DNA of 33,622 bases from Saprospiraceae bacterium (GCA_013361075.1 JABWAJ010000003.1:1-33622), one strand, 5' to 3'. Positions 10,218 to 20,221 are shown, counted from the first letter of the stretch. A program made the numbers and translations. Notes: a model not told the origin generated them from the letters alone.

Positions 10218-11114
10218 ATGTTAGATTTACCCATTGTAGAAAAAGAATCCTCTCCACGCCGGCCAAACTGGTTGCGTGTGAAACTTCCCATTGGCGAAAG
10301 CTATAAAAAGGTTCGCAACCTCGTTGATGAATACAACCTGCATACCATTTGCCAAAGCGGCAATTGCCCGAACATGGGCGAATGCTGGGGCGCAGGTACG
10401 GCAACTTTTATGATTCTGGGAAATACCTGTACCCGGTCCTGTTCGTTTTGCGCGGTGAAAACCGGGCGACCAACGGAATACGACGCCGACGAACCACGCC
10501 GGGTCGCAGAAGCCATCCAACTGATGGGGGTAAAACACGCCGTCATTACTTCTGTTAACCGCGACGAACTGAAAGACCGCGGTGCAGAAATCTGGTACCA
10601 GACGGTGCATGCAGTTAAAACCGTTTCGCCGGAAACAACCATCGAAACGCTCATTCCCGACGTGAAAGCCAACTGGGAAGCGCTCGAACGCATGATCAGT
10701 GCGGGCCAGGAAGTCGTTTCCCACAACATGGAAACGGTAGAGCGCCTGTATCGGAAAGTACGCCCGCAAGCCAAATACGAGCGGAGTCTGGAACAAATTC
10801 AGCGGACCAAAGCTTATGGAAAGCGCACAAAATCCGGCATCATGGTCGGTTTGGGCGAAACAGAAGAAGAAGTGCTGCGCGTGATGGACGACCTGCTGGC
10901 CCATGGCTGCGACGTGCTCACCATTGGTCAGTACCTGCAACCAACCAAAATGCACTTAGAGATTGCGGAATATGTGCACCCGGATACGTTTGCATTTTAC
11001 AAAGAAGCAGGCCTTGCAAAAGGCTTCGATTTTGTAGAAAGCGGACCTTTGGTGCGGTCTTCATACCATGCGGAGCGGCATGTGTTTGCTTCTAAAAACA
11101 GTTTATCTTTGTAA
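10218..11114 (+). CDS. lipA: Lipoyl synthase (radical SAM)
   Basis: [41 protein letters not shown], containing both [4Fe-4S] Cys motifs. Confidence 0.97.
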   Translation: MLDLPIVEKESSPRRPNWLRVKLPIGESYKKVRNLVDEYNLHTICQSGNCPNMGECWGAGTATFMILGNTCTRSCSFCAVKTGRPTEYDADEPRRVAEAIQLMGVKHAVITSVNRDELKDRGAEIWYQTVHAVKTVSPETTIETLIPDVKANWEALERMISAGQEVVSHNMETVERLYRKVRPQAKYERSLEQIQRTKAYGKRTKSGIMVGLGETEEEVLRVMDDLLAHGCDVLTIGQYLQPTKMHLEIAEYVHPDTFAFYKEAGLAKGFDFVESGPLVRSSYHAERHVFASKNSLSL

Positions 11115-11126
11115 AAACATTCAGCT

Positions 11127-11387
11127 ATGACTACGCAACAAATCCGCCATTCTATTCACGAGATCATAGACGAGACCGAAGACCAGGCTGTATTGGAGGC
11201 CTATTTTTCCATTTTGAATAATATTCTGAAAATGCAGGAGTCTATGATCGTGGCTTATACTATCGAAGGAACTCCCTTAACAGAAAAATCGTACATAGAA
11301 GAGGTTGTAGCCGCCAGTCAACGAGTTAAGTCCGGGAAATTTATCCGACACGAAGAATTTGAGGAACAAGTTAGAAAAGGAATATGA
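11127..11387 (+). CDS. Putative antitoxin of a type II TA pair
   Basis: 86-aa acidic protein immediately upstream of, and overlapping by ATGA with, a RelE/ParE-like toxin ORF. Confidence 0.7.
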   Translation: MTTQQIRHSIHEIIDETEDQAVLEAYFSILNNILKMQESMIVAYTIEGTPLTEKSYIEEVVAASQRVKSGKFIRHEEFEEQVRKGI

Positions 11388-11710
11388 GCGATGGACTATA
11401 CGATGTTTGTTGGGATTTTAAAGCAGGAGAAGACCTTGATCAGATTTATAAATACCTGCTTGAAAATGCTTCAGAAAACGTAGCGAAAAAAGTCAAAAAA
11501 GAAATAGTTTCTGCAGTTAGCCATTTGCGTCAGTATCCTGAAAGTTACCCGCTCGATCCGCTATTGCGTTCCCGGCCTGAAAAATTTCATTACATCCGGA
11601 TTTGGAAATATAAAATCGTCTATGAATTCACTGGCAAAGAGTGCATTATCACCCGGATATTTCATTTTAGTCAGGATTTGAATAAAGCTTACGAGGATTT
11701 TGATAAATAA
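11384..11710 (+). CDS. RelE/ParE-family toxin
   Basis: DFKAGEDLDQIYKYLLENASENVAKKVKKEIVSAVSHLRQYPESYPLDP...RIWKYKIVYEFTGKECIITRIFHFSQD; ParE/RelE-like layout. Confidence 0.8.
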   Translation: MSDGLYDVCWDFKAGEDLDQIYKYLLENASENVAKKVKKEIVSAVSHLRQYPESYPLDPLLRSRPEKFHYIRIWKYKIVYEFTGKECIITRIFHFSQDLNKAYEDFDK

Positions 11711-11764
11711 CTCATAATGAGTTGACAGCGATTATATTCCCCTCACTGTGGCAATAATTCTCTC

Positions 11765-12235
11765 ATGCAAAAAATACTCGAATTACAATACGATCTGATC
11801 AAAAGCTCCAGAAGCGTGTTGCTCGACTATTGCGAAACCCTGAGTCCCGAAGCGTTTCTCACCGAAAACTCCTCTTTTGGCCGGGGAAGCGTTCGAAACC
11901 TGCTGGTACACAATGCCAATACCTATATTGGCTGGCTGGGCATCCGGGCTTTGAAACAGGACCGACCGTTTATTGCTTATGAATCTCTTTCAAATGTAGA
12001 GGAAATACGGAAGCTTTATCAGGAAGTGGATGCTCTGGTCGCTGACTTTATTGCCGCTTTCTCGGAAGATTACCTCACGGCGACAGAGCTTGACCTCGGA
12101 GATGAAATGATTGCAGCCAGCCCGTTTCAGTTGTTTACCCACGTCATTACCCACGAATTTCACCACAAGGGGCAGATCCTTTCTTTGAGCCGGCATTTGG
12201 GGTATGTGCCGGTGGATACCGACATCATGCGATAG
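11765..12235 (+). CDS. DinB-family protein
   Basis: 156 aa with HNANTYIGWLG and THVITHEFHHKGQILSLSRHLG, matching the DinB three-His metal-site pattern. Confidence 0.85.
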   Translation: MQKILELQYDLIKSSRSVLLDYCETLSPEAFLTENSSFGRGSVRNLLVHNANTYIGWLGIRALKQDRPFIAYESLSNVEEIRKLYQEVDALVADFIAAFSEDYLTATELDLGDEMIAASPFQLFTHVITHEFHHKGQILSLSRHLGYVPVDTDIMR

Positions 12236-12328
12236 TAGCTGTATTTAATCCGCTTCATCCCTTAAACTTTGGTGTTTAACGTGAACCTGGCCACAAGTGA
12301 CAAAATGAGGGTAAATTTTTGTCTAAAA

Positions 12329-12413
12329 TTTCCCGCCAAGGGCTCGCAAAGGACACTACGAGTGGTGTCCTGCTTTGCGGACATAGCGTATCCTTAGCGC
12401 TCTTTGCGGGAAA
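12329..12413. repeat. Inverted-repeat intergenic element (nested hairpins)
   Basis: Outer arms tttcccgc...gcgggaaa; inner CGCAAAGGACAC tacgagtg GTGTCC tg CTTTGCG hairpin. Confidence 0.6.
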
Positions 12414-12480
12414 CAACACCTCGCAATGGACACCGAAGAAGCACTTTTAAAATCCAACTAATTGACTGGTTTAAAACAGT

Positions 12481-13482
12481 TTATGGCGAGCTGAAATCAA
12501 TCTCTGTGTTGTCTCCAATATTCAAACTATGCCGCAGGCCGGTAATGGCCGTATCGTTACCTACCACCGATTGTTGAAGGATCACTTCTTTGATGGAGGC
12601 ATAATTGCCGATGATGGAATCCTTGATGATGGCGTTCGCGATGCGCGTATTGCTGCCGATGGTGACGTGTGGTCCCACAATAGAATCGGCGATAGAGCAG
12701 TCTTTTCCGATGCTTACCGGATGAATGATGATGGAATTGTCGAAAGGTGGAAGGTTGTCAGAGGCATAGCCTTCGCGGTCGAGCAGGATCGCGTTGGTTT
12801 CCAGCAGTACTTCTTTTTTGCCACAATTGAACCAGTTGTCTACCGGAAAAGCGTGCAATCTGGCACCACGGGTAATCATGCGCATGAGCGAATCGGTGAG
12901 CGGGAACTCCCCTTCGGTACGGATGTTATTTTTAATGTTGTAATCCAGCGCATCAATCAAAGCGGACACTTCCTTGATTTTGTAAAAACCTACCAGGGCT
13001 AAATCTGATTTTGGGATGCGCGGTTTTTCTATCACGCGGCGAACGAGCCCGGTTTTACTGCATTCTGCCACGCCGTATTCCCTTGGGTCGCTTACTTTTT
13101 TTACACCAAGGCAAGAATTGGGGTGCGCAACAATTTTATTGAAATCAGCGTCTACAATGGCATCCCCGAAAAAGATAAAAACCTCCGATGCGTCAGCAAA
13201 AAGCGCTTTAGCGGTCCAGATGGCGTGTGCCGAGCCGAGGCGGTCTTCCTGCACGACAAAAGCCGTATTGAGGTGCGGATATTGCCGCTCGACATAATCC
13301 TTGATTTTTTCCCCAAGGTAGCCGATCACAAAAACAAAGTCTTCGATGCCTACTGCTGCCAATTGGTCTATGATGAAAGAAATAATGGGTTTGCCAGCCA
13401 CCGGAATCAGTGGCTTGGGCTGCGTGTACGTTAAAGGGCGGAGTTGTGTGCCGGCACCGGCAACCGGAATGATGGCCTTCAT
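12481..13482 (-). CDS. Sugar nucleotidyltransferase (GlmU/RmlA-like, left-handed beta-helix C-terminus)
   Basis: MKAIIPVAGAGTQLRPLTYTQPKPLIPVAGKPIISFIIDQL; C-terminal hexapeptide-like repeats (GKDCSIADSIVGPHVTIGSNTRIANAIIKDSIIGNYASI). Start at 13482. Confidence 0.92.
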   Translation of the reverse strand: MKAIIPVAGAGTQLRPLTYTQPKPLIPVAGKPIISFIIDQLAAVGIEDFVFVIGYLGEKIKDYVERQYPHLNTAFVVQEDRLGSAHAIWTAKALFADASEVFIFFGDAIVDADFNKIVAHPNSCLGVKKVSDPREYGVAECSKTGLVRRVIEKPRIPKSDLALVGFYKIKEVSALIDALDYNIKNNIRTEGEFPLTDSLMRMITRGARLHAFPVDNWFNCGKKEVLLETNAILLDREGYASDNLPPFDNSIIIHPVSIGKDCSIADSIVGPHVTIGSNTRIANAIIKDSIIGNYASIKEVILQQSVVGNDTAITGLRHSLNIGDNTEIDFSSP

Positions 13483-13570
13483 AGAGGGAGTTCCTTCTTG
13501 CAATATTGCACAAGCAAAGTAAGCATATTTTTTATTAGAAAACGTTTGATGCACATAAAATCCTGACAAC

Positions 13571-14584
13571 ATGATCCTCGTTACCGGCGGAACCGGCCTC
13601 ATCGGTGCACATCTTTTATTCGAACTGGCCCATAAAGGGCAACAGGTAACTGCGCTTCGGCGTGCAGGCAGCAGCGACCATGTTGTCAGAAAGGTCTTCC
13701 GCTATTATGCCGACAACGGAGAATCCCTGCTGAAAAACATCACCTGGCGGGAAGGAAACATTACAGATAAAGTCTCCCTTCAGGCTGCCTTTGACGGCAT
13801 AACAGCCGTATACCACTGTGCCGCCGTTGTTTCATTCGACCCGCGTGATGAAGCGCACCTCATCGAAACCAATGTGCAAAGTACCCGAAACATTGTGTCC
13901 CTTTGCCTGGAAAACGGGGTTCAAAAGCTTTGCCACCTTAGCTCGGTAGCTGCTTTAGGGCGCGACCGAAACGACCATCAGGTACATTTTACGGAAGCAG
14001 CGCCTTTAGAAAGCGATGCCCAGGCTTCGGCATACGCCCGCAGCAAGGCTTTGTCGGAGCAGGAAGTGTGGGCCGCTATGGACCAGGGGTTGAACGCCAT
14101 CATTGTGAACCCAACCATCGTTATTGGCCCTGGTGACTGGAATAAAAGCAGCGCCAAACTCATTTCTACCATTTGGAAAGGATTGAAATTTTATACCGAA
14201 GGCAGCAATTCATTTGTGGATGCAAGGGACGTTGCTGCTGTGATGGCGCGGTTAATGGAACGGGGTACTTTTGGCGAGCGGTTTATCGTCACGGCCGAAA
14301 ACCGCCCATTCCGGGATGTTTTCAACCTGATTGCCGACCAGCTTGGTGTGGCGCAGCCTTCCATTAAAACAAAACCCTGGATGGGTGAACTGGCCTGGCG
14401 TGCCAATGCTTTTTACAGCAAACTGACCGGTAAACCGCCCGTCATTACCCGCGACGCCGTAGCAGCAGGGCACAAACACTATACTTTTTCCAATGAAAAA
14501 ATCCGGAAGCACCTGGAATATGAGTTTATTCCCCTGCAAAAATCGGTAGAAGATGCCTGTCGGATTTTTCTGAAGGAACATTAG
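13571..14584 (+). CDS. NAD-dependent epimerase/dehydratase (extended SDR)
   Basis: MILVTGGTGLIGAHLLFELAHKG; YARSKALSEQEV active-site motif. Confidence 0.92.
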   Translation: MILVTGGTGLIGAHLLFELAHKGQQVTALRRAGSSDHVVRKVFRYYADNGESLLKNITWREGNITDKVSLQAAFDGITAVYHCAAVVSFDPRDEAHLIETNVQSTRNIVSLCLENGVQKLCHLSSVAALGRDRNDHQVHFTEAAPLESDAQASAYARSKALSEQEVWAAMDQGLNAIIVNPTIVIGPGDWNKSSAKLISTIWKGLKFYTEGSNSFVDARDVAAVMARLMERGTFGERFIVTAENRPFRDVFNLIADQLGVAQPSIKTKPWMGELAWRANAFYSKLTGKPPVITRDAVAAGHKHYTFSNEKIRKHLEYEFIPLQKSVEDACRIFLKEH

Positions 14585-14698
14585 CCAGGTGCCGTTTTTG
14601 TCCTCTATTTTGCTAAAGGAGATTTGCACGGGCATGGCTTTCGTCTTTTCCTTGTGAACGCTGTACATTTGTACCGGAAAATTTAAACAAAGAATCCT

Positions 14699-16546
14699 GT
14701 GGAGGCAAGCTGCACAATAAAAACCCGGGCATGGATCACTGCAATATTCGCAGGCGTCTTCATCATGCCATTATCTGCCCAGGCTCCGCCGGTCAGCACC
14801 CTGCCTCAAAATAAAAATGCTGTTCTGGAAATTTATGATGGCATTTACTGTACCTATTGTCCGCAAGGCCACCAAATCGCTGAAGAAATTTTCAACGATG
14901 CGCCCAATGACGTCGTCCTGATCAGCATCCATAGCGGGCAATACGCATCACCAGATCTTGGTGATCCCGATTTTCGCACTGAATTTGGTGCTGCACTGGC
15001 CGGTCAAACGGGGCTCACCGGCTATCCGGCAGGAACTGTGAACCGCCATGTTTTCCCGGGTCTTCAGCAGGGCCTTCCCGGCAATACAGCCATGAACCGG
15101 ACTTTCTGGGAAAATGCAGTCAATCAAACCCTTGCACAACCGGCAGCAGTCAACCTCGCTGCGTCAGCTACCATTGATGTAGCTGCCGGCCTGCTCACTG
15201 TAAATCTGGAGTTTTACTACACCGCATCCAGTGGGCTGCCCACTAATTTTTTGCATGTAGCGTTGCTTCAAAACCACATCGCCGGACCCCAAATCGGCGG
15301 GGCTTCAGGTGATTTTTACGACCATAACCACGTACTTCGCCACCTCCTGACCGGGCAATGGGGGCAAGCCATCGGTACAACAACGGCGGGTTATTTTGAA
15401 GGCCGCCAATACACCTATGCCCTCCCGGCAGACATCCGCGACATTCCTTTGGATGTTGCCAATCTGGAGGTCGCTGTATTCATTTCAGAAGGCCATCAGG
15501 AAATCCTCAACGGCATTTCGGTATCGCCGGATTACATCATGCCCCATGCTGTTAATGCCGGTCTTCTTTGCGTCAAATCCGATCCGGTCGTCTGCAATTC
15601 GGAACTCTCCCCGTCACTACGCATCCGAAACGAAGGCAGCTCGGTGTTGAACAGCCTTCAACTCAGTTACCAGGTGAATCAGGGGCCTGTACAACAATAC
15701 AATTGGTATGGTTCGCTGGAAACTTATGAATGGGCCGAAATAACCCTGCCTTCTGTAACGTTTGCCCCTGCTGCTGCCGACAACCTGATCCGCATTTTCA
15801 GTACCAGCCCGAACGGCACGTCAGACGAGTGGCCAGCCAATGACACCACAGAAGTTATTTTCCACAATGCTCCCGTTTGCAATACCATGACCATCAAGGT
15901 AGAATTAAAAACGGATGCTTACGGCTACGAGACTTACTGGGAATTGATTGACGACCAGGGCGTCGTGTACGATTATGGGGGCAATGGAAGTGTTGCTGCC
16001 AATGGTGGAGGTGCTCAGACGGCATTGCCTTCAGATCCGGGCGCTTATGGAAATCACCAGTTCATCTCCAGATACATAGACGTTCCCGCTGAGGGCTGCT
16101 ACTACCTGCGTCTGCTCGACGATTATGGCGATGGCATGTGCTGTGACTACGGAAACGGTTATTACCGGATTAAAAATGCTCAGGGCATTCATTTGGTAAG
16201 CGGCGGAAGTTTTACAACAGAGTACTACGAACCGGTAATTGTACAAGAAGTATTGGTTGCTGCAGCAGAGGTTTCTGCCGGGGCGCCGGATGCTGTTATT
16301 TATCCCAATCCCGTCGGGCAGGGAGCTGTGTTGTTTTGCGAGGTTTCGCTGCCTGAAGCCCAACAGGTAACCGTCAGTATTTTTGACGTTTCCGGGCGCA
16401 ACATGGGCCAAACTGCCATTTATCACCTTCCCGCAGGCAAAAGCGATATCCGGCTTAGCACAACCCACCTCACAGAAGGCGCTTATCAACTTTGGTTAAC
16501 GAGCGATTCCGGTCATTTTGGCAAGGTATTTGTCGTATCCCGCTAG
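14699..16546 (+). CDS. Omp28-related thioredoxin-like protein with T9SS C-terminal sorting domain
   Basis: VLEIYDGIYCTYCPQGHQIAEEIF (CxxC-type), TGLTGYPAGTVNRHVF; C-terminal VIYPNPVGQGAVLFCEVSLPEAQQVTVSIFDVSGR...GAYQLWL. GTG start. Confidence 0.8.
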   Translation: MEASCTIKTRAWITAIFAGVFIMPLSAQAPPVSTLPQNKNAVLEIYDGIYCTYCPQGHQIAEEIFNDAPNDVVLISIHSGQYASPDLGDPDFRTEFGAALAGQTGLTGYPAGTVNRHVFPGLQQGLPGNTAMNRTFWENAVNQTLAQPAAVNLAASATIDVAAGLLTVNLEFYYTASSGLPTNFLHVALLQNHIAGPQIGGASGDFYDHNHVLRHLLTGQWGQAIGTTTAGYFEGRQYTYALPADIRDIPLDVANLEVAVFISEGHQEILNGISVSPDYIMPHAVNAGLLCVKSDPVVCNSELSPSLRIRNEGSSVLNSLQLSYQVNQGPVQQYNWYGSLETYEWAEITLPSVTFAPAAADNLIRIFSTSPNGTSDEWPANDTTEVIFHNAPVCNTMTIKVELKTDAYGYETYWELIDDQGVVYDYGGNGSVAANGGGAQTALPSDPGAYGNHQFISRYIDVPAEGCYYLRLLDDYGDGMCCDYGNGYYRIKNAQGIHLVSGGSFTTEYYEPVIVQEVLVAAAEVSAGAPDAVIYPNPVGQGAVLFCEVSLPEAQQVTVSIFDVSGRNMGQTAIYHLPAGKSDIRLSTTHLTEGAYQLWLTSDSGHFGKVFVVSR

Positions 16547-16572
16547 CCAAAGGTTAAATAAGCTTTAACGGC

Positions 16573-16605
16573 ATTGACAGTACGCCATACAAGGGTGTAC
16601 CTTTG
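16573..16605 (+). promoter_or_regulatory. Bacteroidota-type promoter (-33 ATTG, -7 TACCTTTG)
   Basis: attg (16573-16576), 21-nt gap, tacctttg (16598-16605) matching TAnnTTTG; 44 nt upstream of the 16649 start codon. Confidence 0.5.
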
Positions 16606-16648
16606 TGGCAGGAAAAGCCAATTTGTCAACTGTTGTATAAAATGAACA

Positions 16649-17383
16649 ATGATGAGATTACTGCTACTTGCTTTATATATTGCGCTGTTGATTCACCCTG
16701 CTGAAGCGCAGCAGCTGGTGACGGTCAGCAACACTTCCGTAGAAAAGAAATTCATTGCTGACCTGCGCGATGCCTCCCTCAGCCTCGAATTGCGCACTAA
16801 AATTACCAATACCAGCAACCAGAACATTTCCCTTAAGTGGAACAGAACAGTCATCAACCAGCCTTTTGAGTGGGAAACACAGGTTTGCGACAAAAACTCC
16901 TGTTATCTGCCTGCTTTTAACACCAATTACGACCCTGCTGCCGGCATTCTTGTGCCCGTGACGCTGGCGCCGGGTGCATCTTTTGACCTTCTGCTTCATA
17001 TATTCCCGAACAGAACCGCAGGAACCGGAGTTTTTGACATTGACATTTCGCTGACGGGCAAGCCGGAAACAACCATTTCGACGGTCTCTTTTTCTACTGT
17101 GGTGGAAAGCATTTCGGCTACGACGGAAGTGACCAATAAAACCGAATTGAAGATTTTTCCGAATCCGGCAATTGACTATTTCGAGCTGGTTAACAACAAC
17201 TTAGTGGATAAAGTAGTCATTTACAACCTGATTGGCCGCAAAATCCGGACGTTTGATGCTTCAAACGGACGACGTTATAACATTAGCGATATTCCGTCGG
17301 GCATATACCTGGTTGGGCTGCTCGACGAGCAAAATAATCTGCTAAAAACGCTCCGTCTAAGCAAAAAGACCCTTCGCCCATAA
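16649..17383 (+). CDS. Secreted protein with T9SS type A sorting domain
   Basis: Signal peptide; C-terminal LKIFPNPAIDYFELVNNNLVDKVVIYNLIGRKIRTFDAS...SGIYLVGLLDE. Confidence 0.85.
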   Translation: MMRLLLLALYIALLIHPAEAQQLVTVSNTSVEKKFIADLRDASLSLELRTKITNTSNQNISLKWNRTVINQPFEWETQVCDKNSCYLPAFNTNYDPAAGILVPVTLAPGASFDLLLHIFPNRTAGTGVFDIDISLTGKPETTISTVSFSTVVESISATTEVTNKTELKIFPNPAIDYFELVNNNLVDKVVIYNLIGRKIRTFDASNGRRYNISDIPSGIYLVGLLDEQNNLLKTLRLSKKTLRP

Positions 17384-17403
17384 AGGCATAAGCAAATTGC
17401 GGG

Positions 17404-18165
17404 TCAAGGCTGCTTTGAAATACAGTGGTGTGCATAAAGCGCAGCCCCTACCGTACCCGCAGCGTTGAGCGATTGAGCCGGTGTTACACGGCACTCTGTA
17501 GTAATGAAACGCCGGTAGTTTTCGAAATCCCGGCTAATACCACCACCTATGATGATGAGGTCTGGAGACAAAATCCTTTCGATGTAGCAAAGGTATTCAT
17601 TGATGCGGCCCCCCCATTCTACCCAGGAAAGTCCTTCTTTGTCTTTTACAGAGCTTGCCGCATAGCGTTCGGCGATCATGTTATGGAGCAGGATGTGGCC
17701 AAACTCCGTATTGGGGGCCAGTTTGCCATCCAGAAAAAGCGCAGTTCCGATTCCTGAACCTAAAGTTATCAGCAATACCGTTCCTTTCTGGTCTTTGCCC
17801 GCGCCAAAAGTCATTTCTGCCATACCCGCTGCATCGGCGTCGTTGGTAGCAAAAACCTGGCACCCGGAGGTTTCCGAAAAAATTTGCTCGATGTTGACGT
17901 TTATCCAGGATTTATCAATATTCGAGGCGGTAAGGGCGACGCCTTTTTTTACAACCGAAGGAAACCCACACCCAACCACACCCTGGTAATTGTCGTGCAT
18001 TTTAACGAGTTTCGCAAATGCGATGGCCATTGCCTCGGGGGTTGCGGGTTTTGGGGTTTCAACCCGTTGCCGGTCGGCTACAAGTTTCCCTGTCTTTACG
18101 TCCACAATGGCACCTTTCATCCCGGAAGCGCCGACATCAATCCCTAATATTTTGTGTTCCTGCAT
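17404..18165 (-). CDS. ppgK: Polyphosphate glucokinase-like ROK-family kinase
   Basis: [74 protein letters not shown]. Confidence 0.85.
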   Translation of the reverse strand: MQEHKILGIDVGASGMKGAIVDVKTGKLVADRQRVETPKPATPEAMAIAFAKLVKMHDNYQGVVGCGFPSVVKKGVALTASNIDKSWINVNIEQIFSETSGCQVFATNDADAAGMAEMTFGAGKDQKGTVLLITLGSGIGTALFLDGKLAPNTEFGHILLHNMIAERYAASSVKDKEGLSWVEWGGRINEYLCYIERILSPDLIIIGGGISRDFENYRRFITTECRVTPAQSLNAAGTVGAALYAHHCISKQP

Positions 18166-18181
18166 AACCTGATAGTTGCTG

Positions 18182-19066
18182 TTACTTGATCAGCCGAATC
18201 TTCATGCGTACGTCCTTGGCCGGGCGATCCCGGCTATCTGTCTGTACTGCAGCGATTTCATCAATGACCTCTAATCCTTTTATTACCCTGCCAAAAACGG
18301 TGTATTCCCAATCCAGAAAAGGTGCGCCGCCTGATTCCAGATAAGCCTGGCGTTGGGCTGTGCTGTAACGTTTCCTTTTTTGTGATTCCAATTGATCGAG
18401 CGTTTGGTTGTTGACCGACCTGCCGTGTACGATGTAAAACTGCGAACCGGAAGAGCGCTTTTGCGGATTGACCTGATCGCCCTGGCGAGCTGCAGCCAAT
18501 GCACCTTTCAGGTGGATGAGTGTATCGGCGAATTCAGCCTGAACGGTATAATTTGGGCCACCTGCTCCCAGCGATTGTCCGGGTTTTGCGCGTTTTGAAT
18601 CGGGGTCGCCCCCCTGAATCATGAACCCGTTGATGACCCGGTGGAACAGCAGGCTGTCAAAATACTTCTGCTCTGTCAGTTTGACGAAATTCTCCTGGTG
18701 CTTTGGCGTAGAATCGAATAGTTCGACCAGCATGTTGCCGTATTCAGTCTCTATTTCAACCAAACATTTATTGGGCGGTTTGACGTTCAACTCCATTTTG
18801 GCCGTTTTCGTTTTTTTACCCTGAATGGCTTTTAGCTCAACCGTATAAAACCCGGAAGCTTTGTATTCATGGGTTGGCGCTGCTTCGGTGGAGGTATTTC
18901 CGTCTCCAAAATGCCATTCGTAGCGTTCCGCTTTTTCAGATTGGTTGGAAAATTGAATGGCGGCGGGCGCCATGGCCGGTCCCGAATGCGTAAAGCGCGC
19001 AACGGGGCGGTTACAGGCAAAAAGCAGTGTGGCACTTGCCAACAAAAAGAAAATTCGCTGGAACAT
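18182..19066 (-). CDS. Lipoprotein with PKD domain fused to cyclophilin-type peptidyl-prolyl isomerase
   Basis: Lipobox (LLFACNRP); PKD motif YEWHFGDGNTSTEAAPTHEYKASGFYTVEL; cyclophilin motifs FHRVINGFMIQGGDPDSK, GSQFYIVHG, YTVFGRVIKGLEVID. Confidence 0.9.
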   Translation of the reverse strand: MFQRIFFLLASATLLFACNRPVARFTHSGPAMAPAAIQFSNQSEKAERYEWHFGDGNTSTEAAPTHEYKASGFYTVELKAIQGKKTKTAKMELNVKPPNKCLVEIETEYGNMLVELFDSTPKHQENFVKLTEQKYFDSLLFHRVINGFMIQGGDPDSKRAKPGQSLGAGGPNYTVQAEFADTLIHLKGALAAARQGDQVNPQKRSSGSQFYIVHGRSVNNQTLDQLESQKRKRYSTAQRQAYLESGGAPFLDWEYTVFGRVIKGLEVIDEIAAVQTDSRDRPAKDVRMKIRLIK

Positions 19067-19094
19067 GGAACACGTAAATTATGGATTATGCTAA

Positions 19095-19140
19095 GTTTAT
19101 GCCCGAAACAGGTGGAATAATCCTTGTTTCGGGCATAAAC
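19095..19140. repeat. 16-bp perfect inverted repeat (hairpin) between the two PPIase genes
   Basis: GTTTATGCCCGAAACA (19095-19110) and TGTTTCGGGCATAAAC (19125-19140). Confidence 0.75.
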
Positions 19141-19160
19141 GCGTGCAAAGAAAAGAAATC

Positions 19161-19805
19161 TTACTCTAAGATACGCACTTTCATACGGACATCCTCCAGT
19201 GGGCGGTTGCTTGCGTCGGTTGGAACCGCTGCAATTTTATCCAAAACATCCAAGCCTTCTACAATTTCTCCGAAAACAGTATAATCATTGTCCAAAAAAG
19301 GCGTCCCTCCGATCTCCTTGTACAACTTGCGCTGCTCCGGGCTGTAGCGAATATTTTGGCGGCGTTCGGTTTCGTCTAAGTAGTTGTCGTCAATTTTTTG
19401 TCCCTGAACTAAGTAGAACTGTGAACCAGACGACATCTTTTGCGGATTGTTGTTGCGCGCCGCTGCCAGGGCTCCGCGAAGGTGAGGGGCACCGATTTCA
19501 GCGTCAAGCTGATAGCCCGGGCCACCCATTCCCAGAGGCGCACCCGGAGGGGCATTGCGGGAGTCGGGGTCGCCGCCCTGTATCATAAACGCACTGATAA
19601 CACGGTGAAACAGAAGGCTGTCGTAGTAGCCTTCTTTGGCGAGCTTAATGAAGTTGTCGCGGTGTTTGGGGGTCGTGTTGTACAACATGACTTTCATGTT
19701 CCCAAAACCCGTTTCAATGACGGCGTAGGTATTTTTTTCTTTCGCGCACGAAGACAGAACAAGGGAAAAAATACCAAACAGGAGTAGTGTGGTTAAACGA
19801 TTCAT
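19161..19805 (-). CDS. Cyclophilin-type peptidyl-prolyl cis-trans isomerase lipoprotein
   Basis: Lipobox (LVLSSCAKE); FHRVISAFMIQGGDPDSR, GSQFYLVQG, YTVFGEIVEGLDVLD. Confidence 0.92.
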   Translation of the reverse strand: MNRLTTLLLFGIFSLVLSSCAKEKNTYAVIETGFGNMKVMLYNTTPKHRDNFIKLAKEGYYDSLLFHRVISAFMIQGGDPDSRNAPPGAPLGMGGPGYQLDAEIGAPHLRGALAAARNNNPQKMSSGSQFYLVQGQKIDDNYLDETERRQNIRYSPEQRKLYKEIGGTPFLDNDYTVFGEIVEGLDVLDKIAAVPTDASNRPLEDVRMKVRILE

Positions 19806-19834
19806 AATTTATTACGCATTAGTTGGTTTCCAGT

Positions 19835-20221
19835 CTATTCTTCTTCTTTTAGTGAAGCTGTCTCCGCTTCAAGCTCTTTGAAATAGCGAACAGACAACTC
19901 TTTTAGCAAACTTTCCTGATCTTCGACGCCTTTTATGCCCGCAGGTCTCAACATTTTCCAATGGGGCCATCCATCGGCATCCCGCCCCACGAATTCATAG
20001 TACCCATCGTAGCTCAGCAATTTGCAAACTGCGATGTGCATCAAATCTTGTTTTTCTTCTTTGCTGAAGGATTGTTGCCAGCGGCCCAGTTCCTGAATGC
20101 CAATGAGGAACAACACCGCGTTCAGATCGGGCAGTGTTTCCTTTTTGAAAACATCCTGCACAAAATGCCGCACCTTCAGCCATTCAAAGTCAAGCTCCCA
20201 TTCTTCCATTGTTGTTGTCAT
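19835..20221 (-). CDS. Conserved hypothetical protein
   Basis: 128-aa ORF; its stop is 13 nt from the next gene context and its start lies directly after the permease stop (TAAATG). Confidence 0.7.
   Translation of the reverse strand: MTTTMEEWELDFEWLKVRHFVQDVFKKETLPDLNAVLFLIGIQELGRWQQSFSKEEKQDLMHIAVCKLLSYDGYYEFVGRDADGWPHWKMLRPAGIKGVEDQESLLKELSVRYFKELEAETASLKEEE

Noticed and set aside
9961-10224. 87-aa plus-strand ORF upstream of lipA
   Set aside because: Lies mostly within the 9927-10109 palindrome and overlaps the lipA start; no protein-like features.
10227-10955. 242-aa minus-strand ORF
   Set aside because: Antisense shadow of lipA; no recognisable family.
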